Both the position numbers and the translations under genes were made by a program. 42,053 bases of DNA from a bacterium 1XD42-1. Its GTDB lineage: Bacteria; Bacillota; Clostridia; Oscillospirales; Ruminococcaceae. This document shows positions 6,976-14,315 of the stretch, one piece after another. The stretch is from assembly GCA_003612625.1 (NCBI GenBank), contig RAZJ01000023.1, forward strand, positions 1-42,053, in the 5' to 3' direction. A model generated the notes under the pieces. That model had not been told where the DNA came from, did not search any database, and worked only from the letters and a program-made list of their open reading frames with translations. Within the stretch, counting starts at the first letter, position 1, and the number at the start of each line of letters is the position of its first letter.

Positions 6976-9597
6976 ATGGCGAAAGAACAGCAGGCAGTAG
7001 AAAATAAGCCCGTGGAAACCCAGGAAATGATTAACGCTTTAGTAGAAAAGGCTGATGTTGCGCTCCGTAAATATATGGAGATGGATCAGGAAGCTGTGGA
7101 CCGGATTGTCCAGGCAATGGCACTGGCCGCATTGGAGCAGCATATGAAACTGGCCAAGCTGGCCTATGAAGAAACTGGCCGGGGCATTTATGAAGATAAA
7201 ATTACAAAAAATCTTTTTGCTTCGGAATATATTTACCACTCCATTAAATATGAAAAAACCGTCGGCGTGATTGACGAAAATGAAATGGAAGGCTATGTGG
7301 AAGTTGCCGAGCCAGTAGGCATCGTGGCAGGTGTTACTCCTGTAACCAACCCCACTTCTACCACCATTTTTAAATCCCTCATTACCCAGAAAACTCGCAA
7401 TCCGATTATTTTCGGTTTCCATCCCAGCGCGCAGCAATGTTCGGTAGCGGCTGCAAAAGTCGTTTATGAAGCCGCTGTCAAAGCAGGCGCACCGGAAAAT
7501 TGTATCCAGTGGATTGAATATCCTTCCATTGAAGCTACCAATGCTTTGATGAACCATCCAAAAGTATCTCTGATTCTTGCCACAGGCGGTTCCGGCATGG
7601 TAAAAGCTGCATATAGCTGCGGAAAAGCTGCTTTAGGCGTAGGCCCGGGAAATGTGCCCTGCTATATTGAAAAATCCGCTAATTTGGAACGGGCCTGCAC
7701 AGATTTAATGCTTTCCAAAACCTTTGATAATGGTATGATTTGTGCTTCTGAACAGGCCGTTATTGTAGATGAAGAAATTGCTGCTCCTTTTGAAGCCTAT
7801 ATGAAGAAATTCGGCTGTTATTTCCTCAATGCGGAAGAAACCGAAAAAGTCAGCAACTATGTCATGCCGCCGGAACGGGGTGCAGTCAATCCGATTGTTG
7901 TAGGGAAAAAACCAGTATGGATTGCCCAGCAGGCCGGCGTAACTGTTCCGGAAGACACAAAAATCCTCATTGCAAAGCTGCCTGAGCCTTCCCGTGAATA
8001 TCCCCTTTCTTTGGAGAAATTGTCCCCTGTGCTGGCATATTTCACAGTAAAAGATTCTTCACAAGGCTTTGATTATGCTGCCCGTATGCTGGATTTAGGC
8101 GGATTAGGCCATTCCGCTGTCATCCATTCCGGTGATGAAGCCCTTTGCCAGGCTTATGGTGAAAGAATGAAAGTAGGCCGTATTATTGTAAATTCACCAT
8201 CTTCCCAAGGCGCGATTGGTGATATTTATAATACCAATATGCCTTCTTTGACATTAGGCTGCGGCTCCTTCGGAAATAACTCCACTACGTCCAATGTCTC
8301 CTCTGTAAACTTGATTAACAAAAAGCGTATTGCGAAAAGGAGAGTCAACATGCAGTGGTTTAAAATTCCGCCGAAGATCTATTTTGAAAGAGATTCCATC
8401 CAGTATCTGGAGAAAATGCCCAACATCAGCCGTGCCTTTATTGTTACTGACCCAATGATGGTTGAATTAGGCAATGTAAAGAAAATCCTTTATTATCTCC
8501 GGAAACGCCAGCAGTATTGCCATGCTGAAATCTTCTCCGAAGTAGAACCCGATCCTTCTGTCAATACCATTATGCGCGGCGTGGCTGCCATGAAAGCATT
8601 CCAGCCAGACGTTATTATCGCTTTGGGCGGCGGTTCCGCAATGGATGCTGCAAAAGGTATGTGGCTGTTCTATGAACATCCGGATACTTCCTTTGACGGA
8701 TTGAAACTGAAATTTATGGATATCCGTAAACGTACCTACCATTTCCCGAAACTGGGCCAGAAAGCACAGCTTGTTTGTATCCCAACTACTTCCGGCACCG
8801 GTTCCGAAGTAACTTCTTTCTCTGTTATTACAGATAAAGAAAATGGCAACATCAAATACCCGCTGGCAGATTATGAACTGACTCCGGATGTAGCTATTAT
8901 CGATCCCCAGTTTGTTACTTCCCTGCCAAAGAAAGCAACTGCCTATACCGGTTTGGACGTATTGACCCACGGTTTAGAAGCTTATGTTTCTGTCTTGGCC
9001 AGCGATTATACAGACGGGTTAGCCCTTCAAGCCATTGAAATGGTATTTGAATACCTGCCCAGAGCCTATAAAAATGGACAGAATGATTTGGAAGCCCGTG
9101 AAAAAATGCATAATGCTTCCTGTATTGCAGGCTTGGCCTTTACCAATGCTTTCTTAGGCTTGAACCATAGTATGGCCCATAAATTAGGCGGAGAATATCA
9201 TATTCCTCATGGCCTTGCCAATGCTGTGCTGCTGCCTTATGTGACAGCATACAACGGGTGCAGTGTTCCTACAAAATTCACCATCTGGCCGAAATATGAG
9301 AAATTTATTGCAGATAAGAAATATGCAAAAGTTGCTAAAACATTAGGCTTGCCGGCAGCTACACCGGAACAAGGGGTAGCAAGCTTAGTAAAAGCAATCC
9401 GTGATTTGATGAAGGAAATTGAATGTCCCTTGTCTATTAAAGATTGCGGCGTAGATGAAAAGACATTTATGGCAGGCGTAGACTTACTGGCAGACCGTGC
9501 ATATGAAGATCAGTGCACAACTGCAAATCCCCGTCAGCCGTTGGTATCCGAAATTATCGAAATTTATAAAAAAGCTTACTACGGCGAAGAAATCTAA
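6976..9597 (+). CDS. adhE: bifunctional acetaldehyde-CoA/alcohol dehydrogenase
   Basis: An 873-residue AdhE, the usual length. The N-terminal aldehyde dehydrogenase half converts acetyl-CoA to acetaldehyde, with catalytic Cys256 in FDNGMICASEQ and the nucleotide-binding stretch near GVGPGN. A linker around residues 440-460 leads to the C-terminal iron-dependent alcohol dehydrogenase, with GGGSAMDAAKG, TTSGTGSE, and the metal-binding histidines in GLDVLTHGLEAY and LNHSMAHKLGG...IPHG. Together they reoxidise two NADH per ethanol in the cytoplasm, normally in spirosome filaments. The ATG at 6976 lies 12 bases after GGAGG; a TTG at 6964 directly abuts it and is unlikely. It is a single-gene unit with its own promoter, Rex site and terminator. 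Confidence 0.97.
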   Translation: MAKEQQAVENKPVETQEMINALVEKADVALRKYMEMDQEAVDRIVQAMALAALEQHMKLAKLAYEETGRGIYEDKITKNLFASEYIYHSIKYEKTVGVIDENEMEGYVEVAEPVGIVAGVTPVTNPTSTTIFKSLITQKTRNPIIFGFHPSAQQCSVAAAKVVYEAAVKAGAPENCIQWIEYPSIEATNALMNHPKVSLILATGGSGMVKAAYSCGKAALGVGPGNVPCYIEKSANLERACTDLMLSKTFDNGMICASEQAVIVDEEIAAPFEAYMKKFGCYFLNAEETEKVSNYVMPPERGAVNPIVVGKKPVWIAQQAGVTVPEDTKILIAKLPEPSREYPLSLEKLSPVLAYFTVKDSSQGFDYAARMLDLGGLGHSAVIHSGDEALCQAYGERMKVGRIIVNSPSSQGAIGDIYNTNMPSLTLGCGSFGNNSTTSNVSSVNLINKKRIAKRRVNMQWFKIPPKIYFERDSIQYLEKMPNISRAFIVTDPMMVELGNVKKILYYLRKRQQYCHAEIFSEVEPDPSVNTIMRGVAAMKAFQPDVIIALGGGSAMDAAKGMWLFYEHPDTSFDGLKLKFMDIRKRTYHFPKLGQKAQLVCIPTTSGTGSEVTSFSVITDKENGNIKYPLADYELTPDVAIIDPQFVTSLPKKATAYTGLDVLTHGLEAYVSVLASDYTDGLALQAIEMVFEYLPRAYKNGQNDLEAREKMHNASCIAGLAFTNAFLGLNHSMAHKLGGEYHIPHGLANAVLLPYVTAYNGCSVPTKFTIWPKYEKFIADKKYAKVAKTLGLPAATPEQGVASLVKAIRDLMKEIECPLSIKDCGVDEKTFMAGVDLLADRAYEDQCTTANPRQPLVSEIIEIYKKAYYGEEI

Positions 9598-9624
9598 AAT
9601 TTCCAATCAAGCAGACTATAAAAC

Positions 9625-9658
9625 CGGGCGTATCACATTTAAAAATGTGATACGCCCG
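9625..9658 (+). terminator. strong bidirectional terminator between adhE and the DUF5714 gene
   Basis: CGGGCGTATCACATTT pairs perfectly with AAATGTGATACGCCCG across a tiny A-rich loop, giving a 16-bp stem. T-rich sequence follows on the plus strand and an A/T-rich flank lies on the other side. The genes on both sides converge here. Confidence 0.85.
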
Positions 9659-9666
9659 ATTTAGTC

Positions 9667-10365
9667 TTATGCGAAATAAGGACATTTTTTGTGGATACAT
9701 TCTTTATTTTCTTTCGAGAAGCTGCAAACCACTTTTTCATTGGTTTCCAACTGGATTCCCAAATATTCTTCCAGGAAATCCACAGCCGTTAAAATGGCTG
9801 TAAATGAATCCCGCTTGCAGCAGCGGGGGCCTCCTAGGATTCCAATCCGTTCCAGGCACTTGCCTGTTAGAAGATTGCATAAGCCCCAGTCTTTTCCGGA
9901 AAGAGGTGTAGCTCCCATTAAAATACTTAGAAATGTACCTGCGCTGACTGCCGCCCCGCAGCAGCCATTAAACCCACATACGCCGCCAGGAATTTTTTTA
10001 CCCCGTTGTTCCATCTCTGCTAAACTTTCCGCTAAAGAAAAATCTAATCCTGCATTTTTGCAGGCAGTAAGCAGCACCGCGCCAACTAATGTATGATGCT
10101 CCGGCCCATGTAAATAAATAAAAGGCTGTGCCATAATTTGCTGTGCAATTTCGATGGGGTTTTTAGACTGGGATTGCAGGCAAATAGACTGAATCGTTTC
10201 TAATCCTTTTTGCATATGGCAGGCATCACAAATAAAATGCCCGTCTTCACATTTTGCATAACTTTCTTGTCTGGCACCGCAAAGAGAACATACCATTTCT
10301 TCCGGCTGTTCTAAATAAATCAAAGGTTTTCCACAAACAAGACATCCTGAAAATTGTTCGGCCAT
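9667..10365 (-). CDS. DUF5714 domain protein, Cys-rich
   Basis: A 232-residue protein. The first 50 residues hold CxxC pairs (C8/C11 and C26/C29) and further Cys/His (KCEDGHFICDACH), a likely zinc ribbon. The remainder carries the DUF5714 hallmarks: YLHGPEHHTLVGAVL, GVCGFNGCCGAAVSAG and GPRCCKRDSF. The family occurs in anaerobes and methanogens, often beside radical SAM or methylation genes. Its function is not known; the many conserved Cys suggest metal or cluster binding. Here it stands alone, convergent with adhE, with a set of nested inverted repeats just upstream of its ATG. The C-terminus ends in another Cys group (KECIHKKCPYFA). Confidence 0.8.
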   Translation of the reverse strand: MAEQFSGCLVCGKPLIYLEQPEEMVCSLCGARQESYAKCEDGHFICDACHMQKGLETIQSICLQSQSKNPIEIAQQIMAQPFIYLHGPEHHTLVGAVLLTACKNAGLDFSLAESLAEMEQRGKKIPGGVCGFNGCCGAAVSAGTFLSILMGATPLSGKDWGLCNLLTGKCLERIGILGGPRCCKRDSFTAILTAVDFLEEYLGIQLETNEKVVCSFSKENKECIHKKCPYFA

Positions 10366-10386
10366 AATAAAAAATCTCCCTTCAAA

Positions 10387-10423
10387 ATTGGATTATGTGA
10401 ATGAAAAAATCCAATAGGATTTT
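10387..10423. repeat. nested inverted repeats upstream of the DUF5714 gene
   Basis: ATTGGATT (10387-10394) pairs with AATCCAAT (10408-10415), and AAAATCC (10406-10412) pairs with GGATTTT (10417-10423). The second hairpin is followed on the minus strand by a T-run, so it could end transcription coming from the DUF5662 gene. The first lies 22-50 bases before the DUF5714 ATG, a fitting place for an operator. The two structures are mutually exclusive. The rest of 10424-10537 shows nothing recognisable. Confidence 0.35.
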
Positions 10424-10537
10424 AGATTATCTCTTTTTCAGAACTAATAAATTACACAAGATCGATTGGATAGAAAGCTTCCAAAGTGCCAGATTTTTCT
10501 GTATGGCCCCAGATTCATTTTGAAGAAGTTTTAATTT

Positions 10538-11065
10538 TTATTTATTTAAGATTTCCTTACGGATATAGGAAAAAGCTTTTTCTTCCCCCTGATCCCGCAA
10601 TGTTTGCAGCATAGTTTCTAAAATATTCCGTGTATTTGGATGCAGCCAGTAGTGGTCGTGTCTTTGGGCATAATATTCCCATGGGGAACCATCATGATAC
10701 TGGTCTTTCAAATAAGTTTTACTGGCAGCTACCCGGTCACAAAACATTTCCGCTACATAGCAAAGGGGCATTTCGACCCCTTCCATGGCTTTTCCATTGC
10801 CGGGATAGTCAATCCAATATTCCATATGATGTTTATTGCGTCCCTTATGGTGGAGCCAGGCAGCGCTATACCCTTTCTCCGTCCGTTCTGCTTCATTGGG
10901 ACTGCGGTTGCCCTGGTAATATTTGATTCCCGAAAGAAATTCCACAAGAGAATATTTTGACATATCATGAAGCAAGCCCTGGCGGTACAGCCCTAAACGG
11001 AAACAATGCTGCATGACCAGCCACTTATGATGATTGATTGTGCGTAAATGTCCAAAAAAGTCCAG
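10538..11065 (-). CDS. DUF5662 family protein (possible CTG start)
   Basis: About 175 residues carrying the DUF5662 signature: LHDMSKYSLVEFL, KYYQGNRSPNEAER, AWLHHKGRNKHHMEYW, CDRVAASKTYLKDQY. The conserved His/Asp pairs suggest an HD-like metal-dependent fold, but no reaction is established. The first ATG (11014) would remove the stretch FFGHLRTINHHKWLVMQHCF, which is in frame and fits the family N-terminus. The frame opens right after the TGA of the cysteine desulfurase gene, and the best-placed codon after GGAAGG is CTG at 11065 (9-base spacing); ATA at 11071 is an alternative. I therefore extend it to 11065. It is probably coupled to the desulfurase gene in one operon. Confidence 0.75.
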   Translation of the reverse strand: MDFFGHLRTINHHKWLVMQHCFRLGLYRQGLLHDMSKYSLVEFLSGIKYYQGNRSPNEAERTEKGYSAAWLHHKGRNKHHMEYWIDYPGNGKAMEGVEMPLCYVAEMFCDRVAASKTYLKDQYHDGSPWEYYAQRHDHYWLHPNTRNILETMLQTLRDQGEEKAFSYIRKEILNK

Positions 11066-11071
11066 AAGTAT

Positions 11072-12220
11072 TCACCTTCCGTTTAAAATTTCCAATAGAG
11101 CGTTGGAGGCATAATCAATTTCTTTTTCTGTGAGGAAAGGCCCAAAAGAAAACCGTACTGTTCCCTGGGGGAATGTCCCTAAAGTTTTATGGGCGTCTGG
11201 ACCGCAGTGAAGGCCGCAGCGGGTCATAATCCCATATTCGCTGTCCAAACGGTAAGCAATTTCTGCATTATCATGATTGGGGAAATCCAAAGAAGCAACG
11301 GCTGTTTTCTCCGGAATATCTGCTAAAATATGAATCCGCTGATCCCCCCGTAAAGGGGCTAAAAACCGCTCCATATGTTTTTGTTCGGTTTCTTTTAAAG
11401 AATGGATTCCGTGTGTTTCCAGCCATCCCAAAGCTGCATGGAGTCCGAAAATGCCTGGCAGATTGGCAGTCCCGGCTTCAAAGCGATCCGGCAGCAGGGC
11501 GGGCATATCTTCTAAATCAGAAAAGCTTCCTGTACCGCCGGAAAGCAAAGGGGTTAATTTTTCAGCAAAATCATCTCTCACTAAAAAGCCGCCTGTACCT
11601 TGAGGCCCTAAAAGCCCTTTATGCCCGGTAAAAGCTAAAGCATCTATTTTCATGGCTTCCATATCAATAGGTTCTGTGCCTGCTGTTTGTGCGCTGTCTA
11701 CAATAAAAGCAATGCCATGGGCATGGCAGATTTCACCCACTTGGGCTAAAGGCTGGATTGTGCCGAACACATTGGAAGCATGGGTCAGAACAAAAGCTTT
11801 CGTTTCCGGACGGAGCATAGGCTCTATCTGCTCCACCAGCAAACGCCCGTCTTTATCGCAGGGAACCCGGTCAAATGCGACTCCTTGGGCACGGAGCTGG
11901 GCCAAAGGACGGATAACGGCATTATGTTCCACAGAACTGCATAAAACATGATCACCGGGATGCAAATATCCTTTTAACAGCATATTCATTGACATCGTAA
12001 TATTTGCAGTAAAAATAACATTGCGGGGATCGGAAAAATGGAATAATGTGCACAAACGCTGACGGGTTTCTAATACGGTTCCTGCCGCATCATAAGCTGT
12101 ATGATACCCTCCCCGATTGACATTGCATCCGATTTCCGACATATAAAGAGAAACTGCCTGTAATACTTCTGGCGGTTTCGGGAAAGATGTGGCGGCATTA
12201 TCAAGATAAACTGTTTTCAT
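11072..12220 (-). CDS. cysteine desulfurase family protein (class V aminotransferase)
   Basis: A 382-residue PLP enzyme of the NifS/Csd type, nearest to the TIGR01977-like Firmicute group. Visible are VYLDNAATSFPKPPEV at the N-terminus, the PLP aspartate in FIVDSAQTAG (about residue 175), the Schiff-base lysine Lys201 in FTGHKGLLGPQGTG, and the catalytic loop TRCGLHCGP with Cys335 and Cys339. It releases sulfur from cysteine as an enzyme-bound persulfide for Fe-S or thio-modification use. No iscU/sufU neighbour is present, so the acceptor is unknown. The start is ATG at 12220, where the family sequence begins; an upstream ATG in frame adds 18 unrelated residues. It is followed with no gap by the DUF5662 gene. 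Confidence 0.88.
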   Translation of the reverse strand: MKTVYLDNAATSFPKPPEVLQAVSLYMSEIGCNVNRGGYHTAYDAAGTVLETRQRLCTLFHFSDPRNVIFTANITMSMNMLLKGYLHPGDHVLCSSVEHNAVIRPLAQLRAQGVAFDRVPCDKDGRLLVEQIEPMLRPETKAFVLTHASNVFGTIQPLAQVGEICHAHGIAFIVDSAQTAGTEPIDMEAMKIDALAFTGHKGLLGPQGTGGFLVRDDFAEKLTPLLSGGTGSFSDLEDMPALLPDRFEAGTANLPGIFGLHAALGWLETHGIHSLKETEQKHMERFLAPLRGDQRIHILADIPEKTAVASLDFPNHDNAEIAYRLDSEYGIMTRCGLHCGPDAHKTLGTFPQGTVRFSFGPFLTEKEIDYASNALLEILNGR

Positions 12221-12543
12221 TTTTTTGCAGCATCTCCATTTCTTCTCATCAGGCTTCCGGCAGCCTTTTTCCAACCCCTTATGCCGGCATTATAAAAAGG
12301 GCAGTTTCTTGTAATGGTACATGAGATTTCAAGAAATATCCATAATTATCGGAAAAAAATATAAAAACAGTTTTTTGATAGAAAAAGTAAATTGATTATT
12401 GCATTTTATTATACCGTAAACTTCTATAAAAATCAAATCTCTCAAGGAATACCAGTATTTTTCCGTATAAATCAGCCTTTATTATGCCCATACTATTTTT
12501 AAGATCATTTCATTTGTTTTTTATGATGAGGAGGCGGCTGAAT
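12221..12543. other. AT-rich divergent intergenic region
   Basis: This region separates the desulfurase gene (-) from the phosphohexomutase-like gene (+). A perfect minus-strand TATAAT (12294-12289) may serve the desulfurase gene, but no good -35 sits at the right distance. On the plus side several A/T-rich hexamers occur without a clear promoter pair. No gene or RNA recognised. Confidence 0.4.
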
Positions 12544-13779
12544 TTGAAAGAAAAATATTCGATTGGAGGACATCCTGAAAATGATCCAATCATGCTGCCC
12601 AGTCAAAACCATTTGCAAGGCTTCTTTGATGAAGAAGGGCTTTCCGGCCCGGGGACTTTCGGCCTGACGCCAGAATTAGCAGTACGGGCTGGCAGTGCAA
12701 TCGGCTCTTTAGGTGCCGGAACAATAGGCATTGCCTGTGACGGAAGCCGTACAAGCCGGGTTTTATCCCAGGCTTTTGCTGCGGGCATCCAGGGAGCAGG
12801 CGTTTCCGTTATGGACTTTGATCATGTTTTTGAAGCAATGTTTCATTTTGGAATGCGGCTCAATGCCCTTTCCATGGGGATATATTTAACTGGAGAACCA
12901 CCCCGCGCCCGGATATTAGGGGAATGCGGGCTGCCGGCTTCCAGACAGATCGAGCAGGAAATAGAACGGCGGCTGATCCAGAGGGAATTTTATCAGGCAC
13001 ATCCCAGAAAATTTGGTATAGCAATGGATTTATCAGGCATAAGCTCTTTATATGTTACAGAATTGATCCGCATGGCCCCAGAAGGCTTAGAAGGAATGTC
13101 CGCTAATGTCCATTCTGAAAATCCGGCAGCAGAATATATTCTTTCCGATACTTTGTACCGGATGGGATGTGAGGAAGGCGGCAGCCTGCATTTGGAAGTT
13201 TCCCCGGATGGCACACAGCTTTCCATATCCCAGGATGGCTTATTCTTTTGCCCCAAACGGACCATAGCAGCTTATGGATGGACTTTATTTGAACGGTCAG
13301 AAGATTTAGCGGTAGATTATGACTTCCCCAGGGTTTTGGATCATCTGGCGGAAAGCCGGGGCTGTCATATTCTCCGGTATCAAAATGCTTCCTCTGGCGG
13401 TCAGGACGAAGCCGGACGGAAATTAGCAGCCCATCAATGGACGAAAGATGGTTCTATGCTGGCAGTTGTACTGTTATCTTATTTGCACCGGCATAAGATG
13501 ACTTTAGCAGAACTGGATCGGCAAATCCCTGCCCTTGCGGTAAAAGAAGCACAAATTTCTTTAACAATGCCTCCCGCCCGGATTTTGTCCCAATTAAAAG
13601 GCCAGGAAGCCGGAGAAGGTGTATTGCTCCAGGACAACAGCCGGGGAACTGTTTTAGTCCGGCCGCAAAAAAACAGGAATGCTTTACGTCTTTTTGCGGA
13701 AGCGGCAAACTTTGAGATTGCCCAGGAATTATGTACGGATGTGATCCAGAAGGTACAGGATTTAATGGGACGGTTATAA
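12544..13779 (+). CDS. phosphoglucomutase/phosphomannomutase-like protein lacking all catalytic loops (pseudoenzyme)
   Basis: A 411-residue protein with the alpha-D-phosphohexomutase order of blocks: GLTPELAVRAGSAIGS (40-55), the G-x-D-x-R-x-S-like CDGSRTS (65-71), domain 2 near 155-235, domain 3 with KDGSMLAVVLLSYL, and a C-terminal domain with VLVRPQKNRNALRLFAEA. Every catalytic element is changed. The phosphoserine loop TASHNP reads YLTGEPP (about 114-120), the metal loop DPDGDR reads SPDGTQ (220-225), and the phosphate loop RPSGTEP reads RPQKNRN. The fold is therefore probably kept but mutase chemistry is not. The start is TTG at 12544, ten bases after GAGGAGG; upstream ATGs lack a ribosome binding site. 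A binding or regulatory role is inferred. Confidence 0.75.
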   Translation: MKEKYSIGGHPENDPIMLPSQNHLQGFFDEEGLSGPGTFGLTPELAVRAGSAIGSLGAGTIGIACDGSRTSRVLSQAFAAGIQGAGVSVMDFDHVFEAMFHFGMRLNALSMGIYLTGEPPRARILGECGLPASRQIEQEIERRLIQREFYQAHPRKFGIAMDLSGISSLYVTELIRMAPEGLEGMSANVHSENPAAEYILSDTLYRMGCEEGGSLHLEVSPDGTQLSISQDGLFFCPKRTIAAYGWTLFERSEDLAVDYDFPRVLDHLAESRGCHILRYQNASSGGQDEAGRKLAAHQWTKDGSMLAVVLLSYLHRHKMTLAELDRQIPALAVKEAQISLTMPPARILSQLKGQEAGEGVLLQDNSRGTVLVRPQKNRNALRLFAEAANFEIAQELCTDVIQKVQDLMGRL

Positions 13780-13815
13780 AAAATGATGGAAGTTTTCTTC
13801 TGGGAAAGACTATAC

Positions 13816-13844
13816 TTGACAAGCAGGAAGAAAACTTGTACAAT
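13816..13844 (+). promoter_or_regulatory. strong sigma-A promoter with no protein gene behind it
   Basis: A perfect TTGACA (13816-13821), a 17-base spacer and TACAAT (13839-13844), the best promoter in the window. The next protein gene (ribonuclease J) starts 470 bases later, beyond a terminator-like hairpin, which points to a non-coding transcript. Confidence 0.85.
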
Positions 13845-13849
13845 AGAAA

Positions 13850-14100
13850 CCAATGATGTGTTCGGTTTTGCTTCTCCTTTTGCTGTCATTTGGGCCTCAA
13901 TTCAGGAAATGACAGGGGTTGCCTAAGGAGACAAGCTTTATGATGTGAAATCTGCCTAGGATTGATAAACGGATGTTTGAAGGACGCCGTCCCTTCCTTG
14001 GTTCTGTTGGAAACATGCTTTCCGGCAGGAAGTTTGCTAACTGAATAATCCGGCCTATTCTGCGGGTCGATTTTTTGCCGCAGGAATGGGTGTTTGTTTT
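13850..14100 (+). ncRNA. putative structured non-coding RNA, about 250 nt
   Basis: This stretch lies between a near-consensus promoter and a hairpin followed by a T-rich tail (TGTTTGTTTTTG), and holds no credible reading frame. Several stems are visible. A 5' arm pairs GCTT-CTCCTT with AAGGAG-AC-AAGC, enclosing CTGTCATTT / AAATGACAG. A multi-branched middle pairs ATGTTT with AAACAT and encloses GAAGGAC / GTCC-C-TTC; a further TTTCC-GGCA-GGAAG stem follows. The octamer ATGATGTG occurs twice (about 13852 and 13940). Length and promoter strength would suit 6S RNA, but I could not build the long rod structure that 6S needs, so identity stays open. It could also act as a leader for ribonuclease J. 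Confidence 0.5.
14054..14100 (+). terminator. terminator of the putative ncRNA
   Basis: CCTATTCTGCGG (14054-14065) pairs, with one bulge and a wobble, with CCGCAGGAATGGG (14078-14090) and is followed by TGTTTGTTTTTG. Confidence 0.6.
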
Positions 14101-14136
14101 TGTGCATTTTATTTCTATAACAGCCTGGAGAAATAT

Positions 14137-14181
14137 AGATGAAAAAATGCAGCAGCTTGGATATGTACTATTTTTTCATCT
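14137..14181. repeat. perfect 12-bp inverted repeat upstream of ribonuclease J
   Basis: AGATGAAAAAAT (14137-14148) and ATTTTTTCATCT (14170-14181) are exact inverted copies around a 21-base loop. In RNA this makes a long A-U stem about 135 bases before the ribonuclease J start. It could be an attenuator, a processing site for RNase J autoregulation, or a remnant element; nothing decides between these. Confidence 0.5.
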
Positions 14182-14315
14182 CTTTAGGAAGATGCTGTGA
14201 TAATCAGACAATATTTTTCTCAATTTGATTTTAAATGGGTTGTTGTTCTTTTTTACATCATTATTTTCAGGCATTGTTATAGGATTGATTTTCTAATTTT
14301 GGAGGTAACATTATA

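Noticed and set aside
7039-7557. 172-residue open frame on the minus strand inside adhE (and a similar one at 8467-8970)
   Set aside because: Antisense to a strongly conserved gene, no ribosome binding site, no recognisable domain; a shadow of adhE codon bias.
13454-13889. Minus-strand frames antisense to the end of the phosphohexomutase-like gene
   Set aside because: No start signals or family features; sense frame has the family blocks.
13850-14100. Firm assignment as 6S RNA
   Set aside because: I could not pair the 5' and 3' ends into the long rod with central bubble; only promoter strength and size agree.
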